36,124 nt of DNA from Alphaproteobacteria bacterium (GCA_027045875.1 JALUAG010000097.1:1-36124), one strand, 5' to 3'; counted from the first letter of the stretch, positions 1 through 9,954 are shown. The notes: a model not told the origin generated them from the letters alone. Made by a program: numbers and translations.

Positions 1-65
1 CCCCCGACCGCGCCTATCTGTTCGACGCCGACGGGCGCACCCTGTTCCCCGCTCCCCCCGCCTGA
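1..65 (+). CDS. C-terminal end of a probable sugar ABC transporter ATPase (partial, 5' end outside window)
   Basis: An open frame enters from the left edge (codons starting at position 3) and stops at the TGA at 63-65. It encodes only about 20 residues, PDRAYLFDADGRTLFPAPPA. The pattern aromatic/His-Leu-Phe-Asp-x-x-x-Gly-Arg is the usual last segment of MalK/UgpC-type ATPases, where it ends the C-terminal OB domain. This fits a sugar or polyol uptake operon running into the transketolase and SDR genes downstream. The identity rests on a very short peptide and on context, so another protein family is possible. Confidence 0.4.
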   Translation, partial: PDRAYLFDADGRTLFPAPPA

Positions 66-128
66 CCGCCGCCGTCGCGGCCGCCGGCCGACCGGGGGAC
101 GCGGTGCCGGTTCCCGTGCCGGCGGCGG

Positions 129-157
129 TTGACGGCCGCGCCGGTTTCCCCTAGCGG
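129..157 (+). promoter_or_regulatory. candidate sigma70-type promoter upstream of split transketolase
   Basis: TTGACG at 129-134 is followed, after 17 bases, by TAGCGG at 152-157, 42 bases before the proposed ATG at 200. The -35 box is good and the -10 box is weak. The spacing matches the clearer promoter seen in front of ihfA. It would allow the transketolase-SDR genes to be expressed apart from the upstream transporter. Confidence 0.35.
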
Positions 158-199
158 CGGGAGGGCGGGCATCCACGCCCGGGGAGGCGCCGAAGGGGG

Positions 200-1051
200 A
201 TGGAGACCGGAGGGAGCCGGGCACGCGCCAACGTCAGCCTCGCGCGGCGGGCCTGGCGGATCCGCCGCCACGCGCTGCGGATGGCGGCGGTCCAGGGGCA
301 GGGCTACATCGGCCAGGCGCTCGGGGTGGCGGACGTGCTCGCCGTTGCCTGGTTCCACGCGCTCCGCTATCGCCCCGAGGATCCGGAATGGGACGGCCGC
401 GACCGCTTCCTGCTGTCGGTCGGCCATTACGCCATCGCCCTCTACGCGGCGCTGATCGAGGCGGGCGTCCTGCCCGAGGAGGAGCTCGAGACCTACGGCT
501 GCGACGACAGCCGGCTGCCGATGTCGGGCATGGCCTCCTGCACGCCGGGGATGGAGATCACCGGCGGCTCGCTGGGCCACGGGCTGCCGATCGCGGTCGG
601 CGTCGCCCTCGCCCTCCGCCACCGCGGCAATCCCGCCCTGGTCTACAACCTCATGTCGGACGGCGAGCTCGGCGAGGGATCGACCTGGGAGGCGGCGATG
701 GTCGCCGCCCACCACCGGCTCGCCAATCTCGTCTGCCTCGTCGATTTCAACGACCAGCAGGCCGACGGCCCCTCCCGCGAGGTGCTCTCCGCCGAGCCCG
801 TGGAAGAGAAGTGGCGGGCCTTCGGCTGGCACGTCCAGCGGGTGGACGGCAACGACATCGCGGCGCTGGTGGCGGCCTTCGACCTTGCCCGCACACTCGA
901 TGAACCGCGGCCGCGGGCGATCGTCTGCGACACCCGCCTGTGCCGCGGCGTGCCTTTTCTCGAGCGGCGCGAACGGGCGCATTTCGTGCGCGTCGAGCCC
1001 GGGGAATGGGCGCGCGCCCTCGCCGCCCTCGACGAGGCGGAGCCGACATGA
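200..1051 (+). CDS. transketolase, N-terminal (TPP-binding) subunit of a split enzyme
   Basis: This 283-residue protein covers the pyrophosphate-binding half of transketolase. Visible family features are GHYA (75-78), TGGSLGHGL (121-129), the TPP/Mg motif as SDGELGEG (153-160, with Ser in place of the first Gly of GDG) and DFNDQQ (182-187). With the next gene it should transfer a two-carbon ketol unit between a ketose phosphate and an aldose in the cytoplasm. The ATG at 200 was chosen because the early helix (RRAWRIRRHALRM) is part of the fold; a GGAGG-like run lies at 181-186. The stop overlaps the start of the C subunit, so the two are translationally coupled. Because it sits with a sugar transporter remnant and an SDR, it is more likely a pathway-specific enzyme (for example of the apulose-4-phosphate transketolase AptAB kind) than the housekeeping transketolase. 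The substrate is not known. Confidence 0.88.
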   Translation: METGGSRARANVSLARRAWRIRRHALRMAAVQGQGYIGQALGVADVLAVAWFHALRYRPEDPEWDGRDRFLLSVGHYAIALYAALIEAGVLPEEELETYGCDDSRLPMSGMASCTPGMEITGGSLGHGLPIAVGVALALRHRGNPALVYNLMSDGELGEGSTWEAAMVAAHHRLANLVCLVDFNDQQADGPSREVLSAEPVEEKWRAFGWHVQRVDGNDIAALVAAFDLARTLDEPRPRAIVCDTRLCRGVPFLERRERAHFVRVEPGEWARALAALDEAEPT

Positions 1052-2049
1052 GCGGGCGGGGAAAGACGGGCGGCCGCCGCACCACGGCGGCGATGATCGC
1101 CTCCCTCGATGCCGAGGGACGCGAGACCCGCGAGGCGCCCTTCGGCCACGCGCTGGTCGAACTCGCCCGGCAGCGCGAGGAGATCGTGGGCCTCACCGCG
1201 GATCTCGCGAAATACACGGATCTGCACGTCTTCGCCGCCGTCTTTCCCGAGCGCTTCTTCCAGATGGGGATGGCCGAACAGGCACTCGTGGGCGCCGCCG
1301 CCGGCTTCGCCCGCGAGGGCTTCCTGCCGTTCGCCACCACGTATGCGGTGTTCGCCTCGCGGCGCGCCTACGATTTCGTCTGTCTGGCGATCGCCGAGGA
1401 GCGGCTGCCGGTCAAGCTCGTCTGCGCCCTTCCCGGCCTCACCACCGGCTACGGCCCGAGCCACCAGGCGACCGACGATCTCGCCATCCTGCGCGCGGTG
1501 CCCGGCCTCGTGATCCTCGATCCCTGCGATGCCGTCGAGATCGAACAGGCGGTACCGGCGATCGCCGATCATCCGGGGCCGGTCTACATGCGGCTCCTGC
1601 GCGGTCGGGTGCCGGTCGTGTTCGACGCGCGCACGCACCGCTTCGCGATCGGCCGCGCACGGCTGCTGCGCGAGGGCGAGGACGTGCTGGTGATCGCCTC
1701 CGGCTTCATGACCATGCGGGCGCTCGATGCCGCCGCGCGGCTCGCCGGGGAGGGCATCGAGGCGACGGTGCTGCACCTCGCCACAATCAAGCCGCTCGAT
1801 GTCGAGGCCATCCTCAAGCAAATCCGCCGCCATCGGCTGGTGGTGGTGGCGGAGAACCACGGCCGCATCGGCGGGCTCGGCGAGGCGGTGGCGAGCCTGC
1901 TGCTGGGCGAGGGGATCGCCGTCCGCTTCCGCCACATCGCCCTCCCCGACGCCTTTCTCGCGGCGGGGGCGCTTCCTACCCTGCACGCGCGCTACGGGCT
2001 CACCGCCGAGGCGGTGGCGGGACGGATCCGCGCCTGGCTGGAGGCATGA
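1048..2049 (+). CDS. transketolase, C-terminal (pyrimidine-binding) subunit of a split enzyme
   Basis: This 333-residue protein holds the central and C-terminal transketolase domains. The catalytic glutamate that activates the TPP aminopyrimidine ring is in GMAEQAL (74-80, Glu77). The family motif TGYGPSHQATDD is at 133-144, and AENHGRIGGLGEAV near the C terminus marks the regulatory-type Rossmann domain. The ATG at 1048 overlaps the TGA of the N subunit as ATGA, which settles the start; a longer frame opening at 940 would run deep into the upstream gene. Two-subunit transketolases are common in sugar catabolic operons of proteobacteria and actinobacteria. The SDR gene begins 7 bases downstream, in the same operon. 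Confidence 0.88.
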   Translation: MSGRGKTGGRRTTAAMIASLDAEGRETREAPFGHALVELARQREEIVGLTADLAKYTDLHVFAAVFPERFFQMGMAEQALVGAAAGFAREGFLPFATTYAVFASRRAYDFVCLAIAEERLPVKLVCALPGLTTGYGPSHQATDDLAILRAVPGLVILDPCDAVEIEQAVPAIADHPGPVYMRLLRGRVPVVFDARTHRFAIGRARLLREGEDVLVIASGFMTMRALDAAARLAGEGIEATVLHLATIKPLDVEAILKQIRRHRLVVVAENHGRIGGLGEAVASLLLGEGIAVRFRHIALPDAFLAAGALPTLHARYGLTAEAVAGRIRAWLEA

Positions 2050-2056
2050 AGGGGGG

Positions 2057-2821
2057 ATGGTACAGGTGGCGGGGCTTCTCGACGGCAAGTTCGCGATCGT
2101 CACCGGCGCCGCCTCGGCGCGCGGCATCGGGCTCGCCACCGCGCGCCTCTTCGCCGAGCACGGCGCCACCCTGGCGCTCCTCGACCTCGATCGCGGGGCG
2201 GTGGAAGCGGCGGCGGCGGGCCTCGGCTCCGGCCATCTGGGGCTCGTCTGCGACGTGCGCGATGCCGAGGCCTGCCGGCGTACCATGGGCGGGCTCGAGG
2301 CGCGCTGGGGCCGGATCGACGTGCTGGTGAACAACGCCGGCATCACCCAGCCGCTGCGGCTGTGCGAGATCCGCCGCGCGGACTATGATGCGGTCCTCGA
2401 CGTCAACCTGCGCGGCACGCTCCACATGAGCCAGGCGGTGGTGCCGGGCATGCGCCGCCGGCGCGCCGGTGCCATCGTCAACATCTCCTCGGTCTCGGCC
2501 CAGCGCGGCGGCGGCGTCTTCGGCGGCCCCCACTACGCCGCCGCCAAGGCCGGCATCCTCGGCCTCACCAAGGCGATGGCGCGCGAACTCGCGCCGGACG
2601 GCATCCGGGTCAACGCCGTCTGCCCGGGCTTCATCGACACCGACATCACCGCCGGCAAGCTCACGCCGGAGATGCTGGGGCGGATCCTCGAGGGCATTCC
2701 CCTCGGGCGCGCGGGCAGGGCGCGGGAGGTGGCCGGCTGCTGTCTCTTTCTCGCGAGCGAGCTCGCCGCCTACGTCACCGGCGCCGAGCTCGACGCCAAC
2801 GGCGGCCTGCTGATCCACTGA
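2057..2821 (+). CDS. SDR-family NAD(P)-dependent oxidoreductase (sugar/polyol dehydrogenase-like)
   Basis: This 254-residue classical short-chain dehydrogenase has the cofactor motif TGAASARGIG (16-25), NNAG (92-95), NISSVS with the catalytic Ser (around 145) and YAAAK (Tyr160, Lys164). The C-terminal stretch ends in the usual YVTGxxLxxNGG pattern. Asp residues after beta-strand 2 (LLDLD) suggest NAD rather than NADP, an inference. The ATG at 2057 follows GGGGGG and lies 7 bases after the transketolase stop. Its place behind a split transketolase and a sugar-ABC fragment suggests oxidation of a sugar, polyol or sugar acid feeding the transketolase. The substrate cannot be read from sequence. 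Confidence 0.85.
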   Translation: MVQVAGLLDGKFAIVTGAASARGIGLATARLFAEHGATLALLDLDRGAVEAAAAGLGSGHLGLVCDVRDAEACRRTMGGLEARWGRIDVLVNNAGITQPLRLCEIRRADYDAVLDVNLRGTLHMSQAVVPGMRRRRAGAIVNISSVSAQRGGGVFGGPHYAAAKAGILGLTKAMARELAPDGIRVNAVCPGFIDTDITAGKLTPEMLGRILEGIPLGRAGRAREVAGCCLFLASELAAYVTGAELDANGGLLIH

Positions 2822-2834
2822 GGAGGCGTCGCGG

Positions 2835-2865
2835 GACACCCGCCTCCGAGGGCGGTGCGGGTGTC
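2835..2865. terminator. stem-loop between the SDR operon and tRNA-Pro
   Basis: GACACCCGC (2835-2843) and GCGGGTGTC (2857-2865) form a perfect 9-bp stem with a 13-base loop, 14 bases after the SDR stop. There is no clear T run. It lies between converging transcripts and is the best candidate for the end of the sugar operon. Confidence 0.5.
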
Positions 2866-2881
2866 GGGCGGTTCCGTCGGT

Positions 2882-2958
2882 TGGTCGGAGCGGCCGGATT
2901 CGAACCGGCGACCCCCAGTCCCCCAGACTGATGCGCTACCAGGCTGCGCTACGCTCCG
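2882..2958 (-). tRNA. tRNA-Pro (anticodon GGG)
   Basis: On the minus strand a 77-base cloverleaf can be folded. The acceptor stem is CGGAGCG/CGCTCCG, the D arm contains AGCCTGGTAGCGC, the anticodon loop is CTGGGGG with anticodon GGG, and the T arm is GCCGG-TTCGAAT-CCGGC. The discriminator is A and the 3' CCA is encoded. It lies directly after the merR-like gene, an arrangement common in alphaproteobacteria. The decoding of CCC/CCU proline codons follows from the anticodon. Confidence 0.96.
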
Positions 2959-3015
2959 TGAGGCGAGCCGCAATATAGGAGCTCGCGCGGAAGCGGGCAA
3001 CGCCGGAAACGGGGA

Positions 3016-3417
3016 TCAGCGCTCCAGTTCGCGCCGCAGATCGGCCGCCAGCCGTCGCAGATCGCGGGCGACGCGCGCGAAGCGTGAGGGATCGCCGGCG
3101 ACCGCCCCGCTCTCGCCCGGGGGCGCCGCACCGGCCTCCTCGGGGCCGGTCTCGAGGGCGCGACCGCGGCGCTGGCGCAGCAGCTTCTGCGCTCCCTTGA
3201 TGGTGTAGCCCTGATCGTAGAGCAGGATGCGGATCTGGCGCAGGAGCTCGACGTCCTCGGGCCGGTAGTAGCGCCGCCCGCCGCCCCGCTTGAGGGGCCG
3301 CACCTGGCTGAACTTGCTCTCCCAGAAGCGCAGCACGTGCGGCGCCACCCCGAGCTCCTCGGCGACCTCGCTGATGGTCCGGAAGGCGGTGGAGGCCTTG
3401 GCCGGGCGCTCGGTCAT
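3016..3417 (-). CDS. MerR-family transcriptional regulator (ihfA-linked type)
   Basis: This 133-residue protein has an N-terminal winged HTH of the MerR type. [20 protein letters not shown] (15-34) is the recognition HTH, followed by the wing with [17 protein letters not shown]. It lacks metal-binding cysteines, and the C-terminal part is a basic, Arg/Leu-rich helix ([17 protein letters not shown]), so it is not a mercury or copper sensor. This short MerR protein immediately downstream of ihfA is a standard alphaproteobacterial arrangement; its targets are generally not known. The ATG at 3417 was chosen because residues just after it start the HTH. A longer in-frame reading reaching 3924 would run through ihfA and is not credible. 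Confidence 0.85.
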   Translation of the reverse strand: MTERPAKASTAFRTISEVAEELGVAPHVLRFWESKFSQVRPLKRGGGRRYYRPEDVELLRQIRILLYDQGYTIKGAQKLLRQRRGRALETGPEEAGAAPPGESGAVAGDPSRFARVARDLRRLAADLRRELER

Positions 3418-3434
3418 CTCGCGCGCCGCCTCGC

Positions 3435-3734
3435 TCAGCCGCGTCCGCGGTTGAGCCGCGCCCTGAGCGCCTGGGAGGGGCGGAACACCAGCACCCGGCG
3501 GGGGAGGATCGGCACCTCCTCGCCGGTCTTGGGATTGCGTCCGATGCGCCGGCCCTTGTGGCGCACCAGGAAGGTGCCGAAGGACGAGATCTTCACGGTG
3601 CCCTCCCGAACCAGCGACTCGGAGATCTCCTCCAGAATCGCGTCGACCAGCTCCGCCGACTCGCTGCGCGACAGTCCCACCTGCTGGTAGACGGCCTCCG
3701 CGAGCTGGGCCCGCGTCACCGTTTTGCCCGCCAT
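3435..3734 (-). CDS. ihfA: integration host factor subunit alpha
   Basis: This 99-residue DNA-bending protein of the HU/IHF family has the beta-arm signature [16 protein letters not shown] (61-76) with the intercalating proline region. The N-terminal helices start at [17 protein letters not shown]. The alpha rather than beta or HU assignment follows from the C-terminal [15 protein letters not shown] and from its position between fabH and the merR-like gene. It acts as a heterodimer with IhfB, which is not in the window. GGAGGAG lies a few bases before the ATG at 3734, and a good promoter is found at 3773-3801. Confidence 0.93.
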   Translation of the reverse strand: MAGKTVTRAQLAEAVYQQVGLSRSESAELVDAILEEISESLVREGTVKISSFGTFLVRHKGRRIGRNPKTGEEVPILPRRVLVFRPSQALRARLNRGRG

Positions 3735-3772
3735 CGGACCGCTCCTCCCTTCCCTTCTCGTTCGGGTGGAAA

Positions 3773-3801
3773 AGCCTAGGGATCACCGGCTTGGGCGTCA
3801 A
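3773..3801 (-). promoter_or_regulatory. sigma70-type promoter for ihfA-merR
   Basis: Read on the minus strand, TTGACG (3801-3796) is followed after exactly 17 bases by TAGGCT (3778-3773), about 39 bases before the ihfA ATG. Both hexamers are close to consensus for alphaproteobacterial housekeeping promoters. It suggests that ihfA and merR can be transcribed independently of plsX-fabH. Confidence 0.6.
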
Positions 3802-3824
3802 TAGACGAGACCGTCGAGGAAAAC

Positions 3825-4805
3825 CTACCAGCGCAGCAGCACCGACCCCCAGGCGAAGCCGCCGCCGATCGCCGAGGCGAGCACGAGATCGCCCCGCCGC
3901 AGCCGGCCCTCGCTCCAGGCGCATTCGAGGGCGAGGGGAATGGAGGCGGCGGAGGTGTTGGCGTGCCGGTCGACGGTCATCACCACCCGCTCCTCGGGGA
4001 TCTCGAGCCGCTTCGCCACCGCCTCGATGATGCGCCGGTTGGCCTGATGGGGCACGAACCAGTCCACCTCGCCCGGCGCGATGCCGAGCTCCCCGCAGGT
4101 CTCGCGCGCGCTCGCCACCAGCGCCGCCACCGCGTGGCGGAACACCTCCCGGCCGTTCATCCGCAGATGGCCCACGGTACCGGTGGAGGAGGGGCCGCCG
4201 TCCACGTAGAGATGCCCGTAATGGCGGCCGTCGGCGGACAGGGCGGCGGCGAGGATGCCGCGATCAAGGACGGTGCCGGTGCCCTCCTCGGCCTCGATCA
4301 CGAGCGCGCCGGCGCCGTCGCCGAACAGCACGCAGGTGGCGCGGTCCTCCCAGTCGAGGATGCGGGAGAAGGTCTCGGCGCCGATCACCAGCGCCCGCCG
4401 CGCCCGGCCGCAGCGCAGGAGCGCCTCGGCGGTGGTGAGGGCGTAGACGTAGCCGGCGCACACCGCCTGCAGATCGAGGGCCATGGCCGGCCCCGTGCCC
4501 AGCTTGCGCTGCACCGCGGTGGCGGTGGCGGGAAAGGTGTTGTCGGGGGTGGAGGTCGCCACCAGCACGAGATCGATCTCGCCGGGGCGGCGGCCGGCCC
4601 GCTCCAGCGCCTGGCGGGCCGCGGCTACCGCCAGATCGGAGGTGAGCTCCCCTTCGGCGGCGATGTGCCGCTGGCGGATGCCGGTGCGCTCGCGGATCCA
4701 GGAGTCCGAGGTGTCGACCCGTTCCGAGAGCTCGTCGTTGGTCACCACCCGCTCGGGCAGCCGGGCGCCCACTCCGGTGACCACACTCCGCCTGCGCGGA
4801 CTCAC
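3825..4805 (-). CDS. fabH: 3-oxoacyl-[acyl-carrier-protein] synthase III (KAS III)
   Basis: This 326-residue enzyme condenses acetyl-CoA with malonyl-ACP to start fatty acid synthesis. The Cys-His-Asn triad is visible: Cys116 in [12 protein letters not shown], His253 in VPHQANRRI and Asn283 in RHANTSAAS. The length is normal for FabH. The start codon is GTG at 4805, overlapping the plsX TGA as GTGA, so translation is coupled to plsX. The gene order plsX-fabH is the usual phospholipid/fatty acid pair. Confidence 0.95.
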   Translation of the reverse strand: MSPRRRSVVTGVGARLPERVVTNDELSERVDTSDSWIRERTGIRQRHIAAEGELTSDLAVAAARQALERAGRRPGEIDLVLVATSTPDNTFPATATAVQRKLGTGPAMALDLQAVCAGYVYALTTAEALLRCGRARRALVIGAETFSRILDWEDRATCVLFGDGAGALVIEAEEGTGTVLDRGILAAALSADGRHYGHLYVDGGPSSTGTVGHLRMNGREVFRHAVAALVASARETCGELGIAPGEVDWFVPHQANRRIIEAVAKRLEIPEERVVMTVDRHANTSAASIPLALECAWSEGRLRRGDLVLASAIGGGFAWGSVLLRW

Positions 4806-5842
4806 GAGGCGACCACCTTGGGGCCGGCGACCCCGCCCGCGGCGGCGTTCATCTCGGCGATGATACGCTCGTTCGTTCCCTGGCGCACGAGCTGGATGGC
4901 GGTGGCGATGGCGGCGGCGAAACCCACCGCGTCGGTACCGCCGTGGCTCTTCACCACCACGCCGTTGAGGCCGAGGAACATGGCCCCGTTGTAGAGCCGG
5001 GGATCGAACCGTTCGCGCATGCGATCGAGGGCCGGGCGGGCCAGCAGGTAGCCGAGGCGGGCCCGCCAGCTCGAGCGGAAGGCCTGACGGAGTGCGGAGC
5101 TGAACAGCCGCGCCGTGCCTTCCGTGATCTTGAGGGCGACGTTGCCGGTGAAGCCGTCGGTGACCACCACGTGGACCCGGCCCTCCGAGACGTCGCCGCC
5201 CTCGACGAAGCCGTAGTAGTCGATGGCGAGCCCGCTGTCGCGGATGAGGGCCGCCGCCGCCCGCACCACGCTGTCCCCCTTGACCTCCTCGGTGCCGACG
5301 TTGAGGAGACCGACGCTGGGCTTGGCGATGTCGAGCACGGCGCGGGCGTAGACCTCGCCCATCACCGCGAACTGGAACAGATGTTCCGGGCCGCAGTCGA
5401 CGTTGGCGCCGAGATCGAGCATCACCACCGGATCGCGGCGGGTGGGCAGGAGAGTGGCGATGGCCGGCCGGTCGATTCCCGGCAGGGTCTTGAGGACGAA
5501 CTTGGCCATCGCCATCAGCGCTCCGGTGTTGCCGGCCGACACCGCGGCCGTGGCCTCGCCCGCCTTCACCGCCTCGACGGCGAGACGCATGCTGCTCCGC
5601 CGTCCCTGGCGCAGCGCCTGGCTGGGCTTGGCGTCCGGCGCCACCGCGACCTCGGTGTGGCGCAGCTCGCTGGCGGCGGCGAGGTCGCGATGGCGGTCGA
5701 GGAGGGGAGCGATGCGCGCCTCGTCGCCGAACAGCAGAAAGCGCAGACCGGGGGTTTGGCGGAGGGCTTTCGCCGCGCCGTCGATCACGATGCCGGGCGC
5801 ACTGTCGCCGCCCATCGCATCGAGCGCGATCACGAGGGTCAT
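4802..5842 (-). CDS. plsX: phosphate acyltransferase PlsX
   Basis: This 346-residue protein converts acyl-ACP to acyl-phosphate for the PlsY step of phospholipid synthesis. Typical features are the N-terminal [25 protein letters not shown], and [13 protein letters not shown], all PlsX signatures. The ATG at 5842 is preceded by GGAG five bases upstream. It is separated from yceD by 83 bases, too short for the rpmF gene that often lies between them in other proteobacteria. It ends in a 4-base overlap with fabH. Confidence 0.95.
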   Translation of the reverse strand: MTLVIALDAMGGDSAPGIVIDGAAKALRQTPGLRFLLFGDEARIAPLLDRHRDLAAASELRHTEVAVAPDAKPSQALRQGRRSSMRLAVEAVKAGEATAAVSAGNTGALMAMAKFVLKTLPGIDRPAIATLLPTRRDPVVMLDLGANVDCGPEHLFQFAVMGEVYARAVLDIAKPSVGLLNVGTEEVKGDSVVRAAAALIRDSGLAIDYYGFVEGGDVSEGRVHVVVTDGFTGNVALKITEGTARLFSSALRQAFRSSWRARLGYLLARPALDRMRERFDPRLYNGAMFLGLNGVVVKSHGGTDAVGFAAAIATAIQLVRQGTNERIIAEMNAAAGGVAGPKVVAS

Positions 5843-5864
5843 GGTGTCTCCGTCCGGATCCCGC

Positions 5865-5884
5865 GCCGGCGGGGCGCCGCCGGC
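5865..5884. other. GC-rich hairpin in the plsX leader
   Basis: GCCGGCGG (5865-5872) and CCGCCGGC (5877-5884) form a perfect 8-bp stem with a 4-base loop, 22 bases in front of the plsX ATG. It could attenuate read-through from yceD or end the yceD message; there is no T run, so its role is uncertain. Confidence 0.35.
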
Positions 5885-5900
5885 TGCCGCACGCAGCCCG

Positions 5901-5914
5901 GGTGACCGGTCACC
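5901..5914. promoter_or_regulatory. perfect 14-base palindrome between yceD and plsX
   Basis: GGTGACCGGTCACC is a perfect palindrome 11 bases downstream of the yceD stop. It could be a dimeric protein site controlling plsX or simply part of a structured 3' end. No matching second copy was noticed in the window. Confidence 0.3.
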
Positions 5915-5925
5915 TCGCGCCGTCC

Positions 5926-6453
5926 TCAGTCGTTTCTTCCCAGCCGCCGCAGGGCTTCGGCCAGCGGTCCGGCCCCGCCCCCGGCTTCGCCGATGGAAGC
6001 ATAGCGCGCGAGGTGGCTCTCCGCATCGGGGCTGCGCGGATAGGGGTCGATGGCGAGCGCCAGTTCCTCGGTGACCAGCTCGCCGAGATCGAGAAGATCG
6101 CCCAGGAGCGGCTCCGGCTCCTCCTCCTCGGGATCGAGGATCACGGTGCCGGCCACGGTGCCGCCGCGCAGGAACAGCCGGTCGAACTCGGCGGTCACCT
6201 CCGCCTCCACCGGTTCCAGGGTCACCACGCAGCGCTGCCGGAGACGCGCCCGCAGGGCGCCCCGCACGCGGATCACGCCGCCGCTGCCCGCCTCCACGGT
6301 GCCCTCGGCGACCAGTTCCTCGAGCTGCAGCAGATCGAGCCGGCGGGCCACCGCCAGGCGTTCCTGGGCCACCGCCTCGAGCTCGAAGCCGCTCTCCTCC
6401 GAACCCAGCTCGCCGAGATCGAAAAGTCTCGAGAATTCACGTGTTGCGATCAA
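5926..6453 (-). CDS. yceD: YceD/DUF177 family protein (23S rRNA accumulation protein)
   Basis: This 175-residue protein of the DUF177 family shows the central motif RLRQRCVVTLEPVEAEV, with the single conserved Cys, followed by an acidic stretch (DPEEEEPEPL) and LDLGELVTEELALAIDPYPR, which are family hallmarks. YceD homologues are linked to 23S rRNA accumulation in E. coli and plants. I chose the TTG at 6453 because GGAG sits 7 bases before it and the family begins with an REFSR-like segment. Another in-frame TTG at 6489 would add 12 residues with no evident ribosome site. The gene lies upstream of plsX as usual, but rpmF (L32) is absent between them. Confidence 0.85.
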   Translation of the reverse strand: MIATREFSRLFDLGELGSEESGFELEAVAQERLAVARRLDLLQLEELVAEGTVEAGSGGVIRVRGALRARLRQRCVVTLEPVEAEVTAEFDRLFLRGGTVAGTVILDPEEEEPEPLLGDLLDLGELVTEELALAIDPYPRSPDAESHLARYASIGEAGGGAGPLAEALRRLGRND

Positions 6454-6557
6454 GAAGGTACTCCCGGGTGATGCAGCGAACGACCGCAAGGCCGATGCAC
6501 CGGCCCGCGTACCGGCACCAGCTCCCCCAGCGTTCCCAGGAATTCCAGCGGTGCCGC

Positions 6558-6586
6558 AAATTAGAGTGCCCCACGGGATTGGTCAA
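6558..6586 (-). promoter_or_regulatory. sigma70-type promoter for yceD-plsX-fabH
   Basis: On the minus strand TTGACC (6586-6581) and TAATTT (6563-6558) are separated by exactly 17 bases. The -35 box touches the stop codon of the upstream chaperone gene. This A+T-rich island stands out in the GC-rich background. It leaves a leader of roughly 100 bases before the yceD start. Confidence 0.6.
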
Positions 6587-7155
6587 CGTCGAGCCTTCTC
6601 CCCGCCGCCGCCGAAATGCGGTGCCGCGAAGGGGACCCGAACGCCGGTCGCGTCGGCGGGCGCCGCGCCGGCCAGGGCCGCGTCCTGGGCGAGGGCGTAG
6701 CGGGCGAGGGCGGCGGCGTCCACCGGCGGCCGTCCCGGTACCTCGAGGTTGCGGGCGAGGATCGCCGCCACGGCATCCGCGTCGCCGGCGTCCAGGGCGG
6801 CGGAGAGATCGCGGCTGCGGGCGAGGAAGCTGCCGGCGATGCGCTTGACGTGCTTGCCCACCGAGAGATCGCCCACCCCCATCTCGCGCAGGTTGCGGTC
6901 GATATCGGTGAAGCAGGCGTCCACCACCGCCTGGGCGAGGCGCGCCTTCTCTTCTCCCGGTTGCCGTCGCAGCCAGCGCCACAGCAGCAGCACATGGAGG
7001 GTGAGCAGCTCGAAGCGCCCCTCGGCGGTGTCGGGGACGCCGCAGCCGGCGTAGAACTCCGGCCGCCGCGCCTGCGCCACCGCCTGGCGGTAGAGGTGCC
7101 AGGCCAGCCGCCGCCGCCGGCGCCGTTGCCGCCATCCGCGGAAGAGGTCAGGCAT
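6583..7155 (-). CDS. ubiquinol-cytochrome c chaperone (CBP3/UQCC1 family)
   Basis: This 190-residue protein matches the CBP3-like chaperone family that assists cytochrome bc1 assembly. Family features seen are the N-terminal LYRQAVAQARRPEFYAGCGV, then GRFELLTLHVLLLWRWLR, and DIDRNLREMGVGDLSVGKHV, followed by a helical C-terminal half. No signal peptide is present, as expected for a cytoplasmic or membrane-associated factor. The ATG at 7155 starts the first basic helix. It is divergent from bamE with a 94-base shared region, a gene pair often found in alphaproteobacteria. Confidence 0.88.
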   Translation of the reverse strand: MPDLFRGWRQRRRRRRLAWHLYRQAVAQARRPEFYAGCGVPDTAEGRFELLTLHVLLLWRWLRRQPGEEKARLAQAVVDACFTDIDRNLREMGVGDLSVGKHVKRIAGSFLARSRDLSAALDAGDADAVAAILARNLEVPGRPPVDAAALARYALAQDAALAGAAPADATGVRVPFAAPHFGGGGEKARR

Positions 7156-7171
7156 GCCGGCCTCCGGGCGC

Positions 7172-7201
7172 TTGTTCGCGGGTGGAGGGATGTGCTAACC
7201 G
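7172..7201 (+). promoter_or_regulatory. candidate promoter for bamE
   Basis: TTGTTC (7172-7177) and, after 18 bases, TAACCG (7196-7201) preceded by TGC, an extended -10 arrangement. It lies 48 bases before the bamE ATG in the divergent region with the chaperone gene. Confidence 0.35.
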
Positions 7202-7249
7202 CATCGCGGTCACCACTCCTCTGATTCTCCGCAATCCGGACGGTTCCGC

Positions 7250-7705
7250 ATGAGATTCCCGGTCAAGCTCCACACGGCCTCGCTGGCGCTGCTCCTGTTC
7301 GCCGGCGCCTGTGTGCCGACCGTACAGCAGCACGGCCAGCGCATCGATCCCGAAGCGGTGGCCCGCATCCGCCCGGGCGTCACCTCCCGCGAGGAGGTGT
7401 TCCGGCTGATGGGTTCGCCCTCGGCCACCGCCACCTTCGACGACCGCCGCTGGTACTACGTCACCCAGACGGTGGAGAAGAAGTCCTTCTATCAGAAGCG
7501 GCTCACCGATCAGCGGGTGGTGATCGTGGAGTTCGACGAGCGCGGCATCGTGCGCAACCTCGAGGAGCGCGGCCTCGAACAGGCCCGTGCCGTCGAACCG
7601 GTGGCGGACGAGACCCCGACGATGGGCAACGAGTTCTCGCTGCTCGAGCAGCTCATCGGCAACATCGGCCGCTTCTCCCGCAACGCCGACAACGCGAGCC
7701 GATAG
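7250..7705 (+). CDS. bamE: outer membrane assembly lipoprotein BamE/SmpA
   Basis: This 151-residue protein starts with a lipoprotein signal: basic MRFPVK, a hydrophobic core LALLLFAGA, and Cys21 for lipidation. The SmpA/OmlA domain follows: IRPGVTSREEVFRLMGSPS, then FDDRRWYYVTQTVEKKSFYQ and VIVEFDERGIVRNLE, the conserved strands and helices of BamE. It would sit on the periplasmic face of the outer membrane in the BAM complex. The C-terminal 35 residues are an alpha-type extension beyond the E. coli protein. Its 3' end converges on hppA with a hairpin between. Confidence 0.93.
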   Translation: MRFPVKLHTASLALLLFAGACVPTVQQHGQRIDPEAVARIRPGVTSREEVFRLMGSPSATATFDDRRWYYVTQTVEKKSFYQKRLTDQRVVIVEFDERGIVRNLEERGLEQARAVEPVADETPTMGNEFSLLEQLIGNIGRFSRNADNASR

Positions 7706-7719
7706 CTTTCGGAGGAAAC

Positions 7720-7740
7720 GGCCCGGCACGGAGCCGGGCC
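7720..7740. terminator. bidirectional stem-loop between bamE and hppA
   Basis: GGCCCGGC (7720-7727), loop ACGGA, GCCGGGCC (7733-7740): a perfect 8-bp GC stem 15 bases after the bamE stop and 20 bases after the hppA stop (on the other strand). On the minus strand it is followed by GTTT. Its position between converging genes supports a terminator for both. Confidence 0.6.
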
Positions 7741-7760
7741 GGATCGGGGCGTGGCCGGCT

Positions 7761-9878
<2,118 letters not shown>

Positions 9879-9935
9879 CTGCCTCTACCCCCTTGGCTGC
9901 CCGGCGGCGACGGATGCCGGGTCGCGCATACCATT

Positions 9936-9954
9936 CGTCGTGAACACGTCGTGA
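9936..9954. promoter_or_regulatory. two direct copies of CGTCGTGA upstream of hppA
   Basis: CGTCGTGA occurs at 9936-9943 and again at 9947-9954, an 11-base period (one helical turn), within the 233-base divergent region between hppA and the PLP enzyme gene. Such spacing is compatible with a tandem regulator site. No clear promoter hexamers were found nearby. Confidence 0.25.

Noticed and set aside
76-140. Distant inverted repeat CGCGGCCG/CGGCCGCG near the left edge as a terminator
   Set aside because: The arms are 49 bases apart and of simple GC composition, expected by chance in this background.
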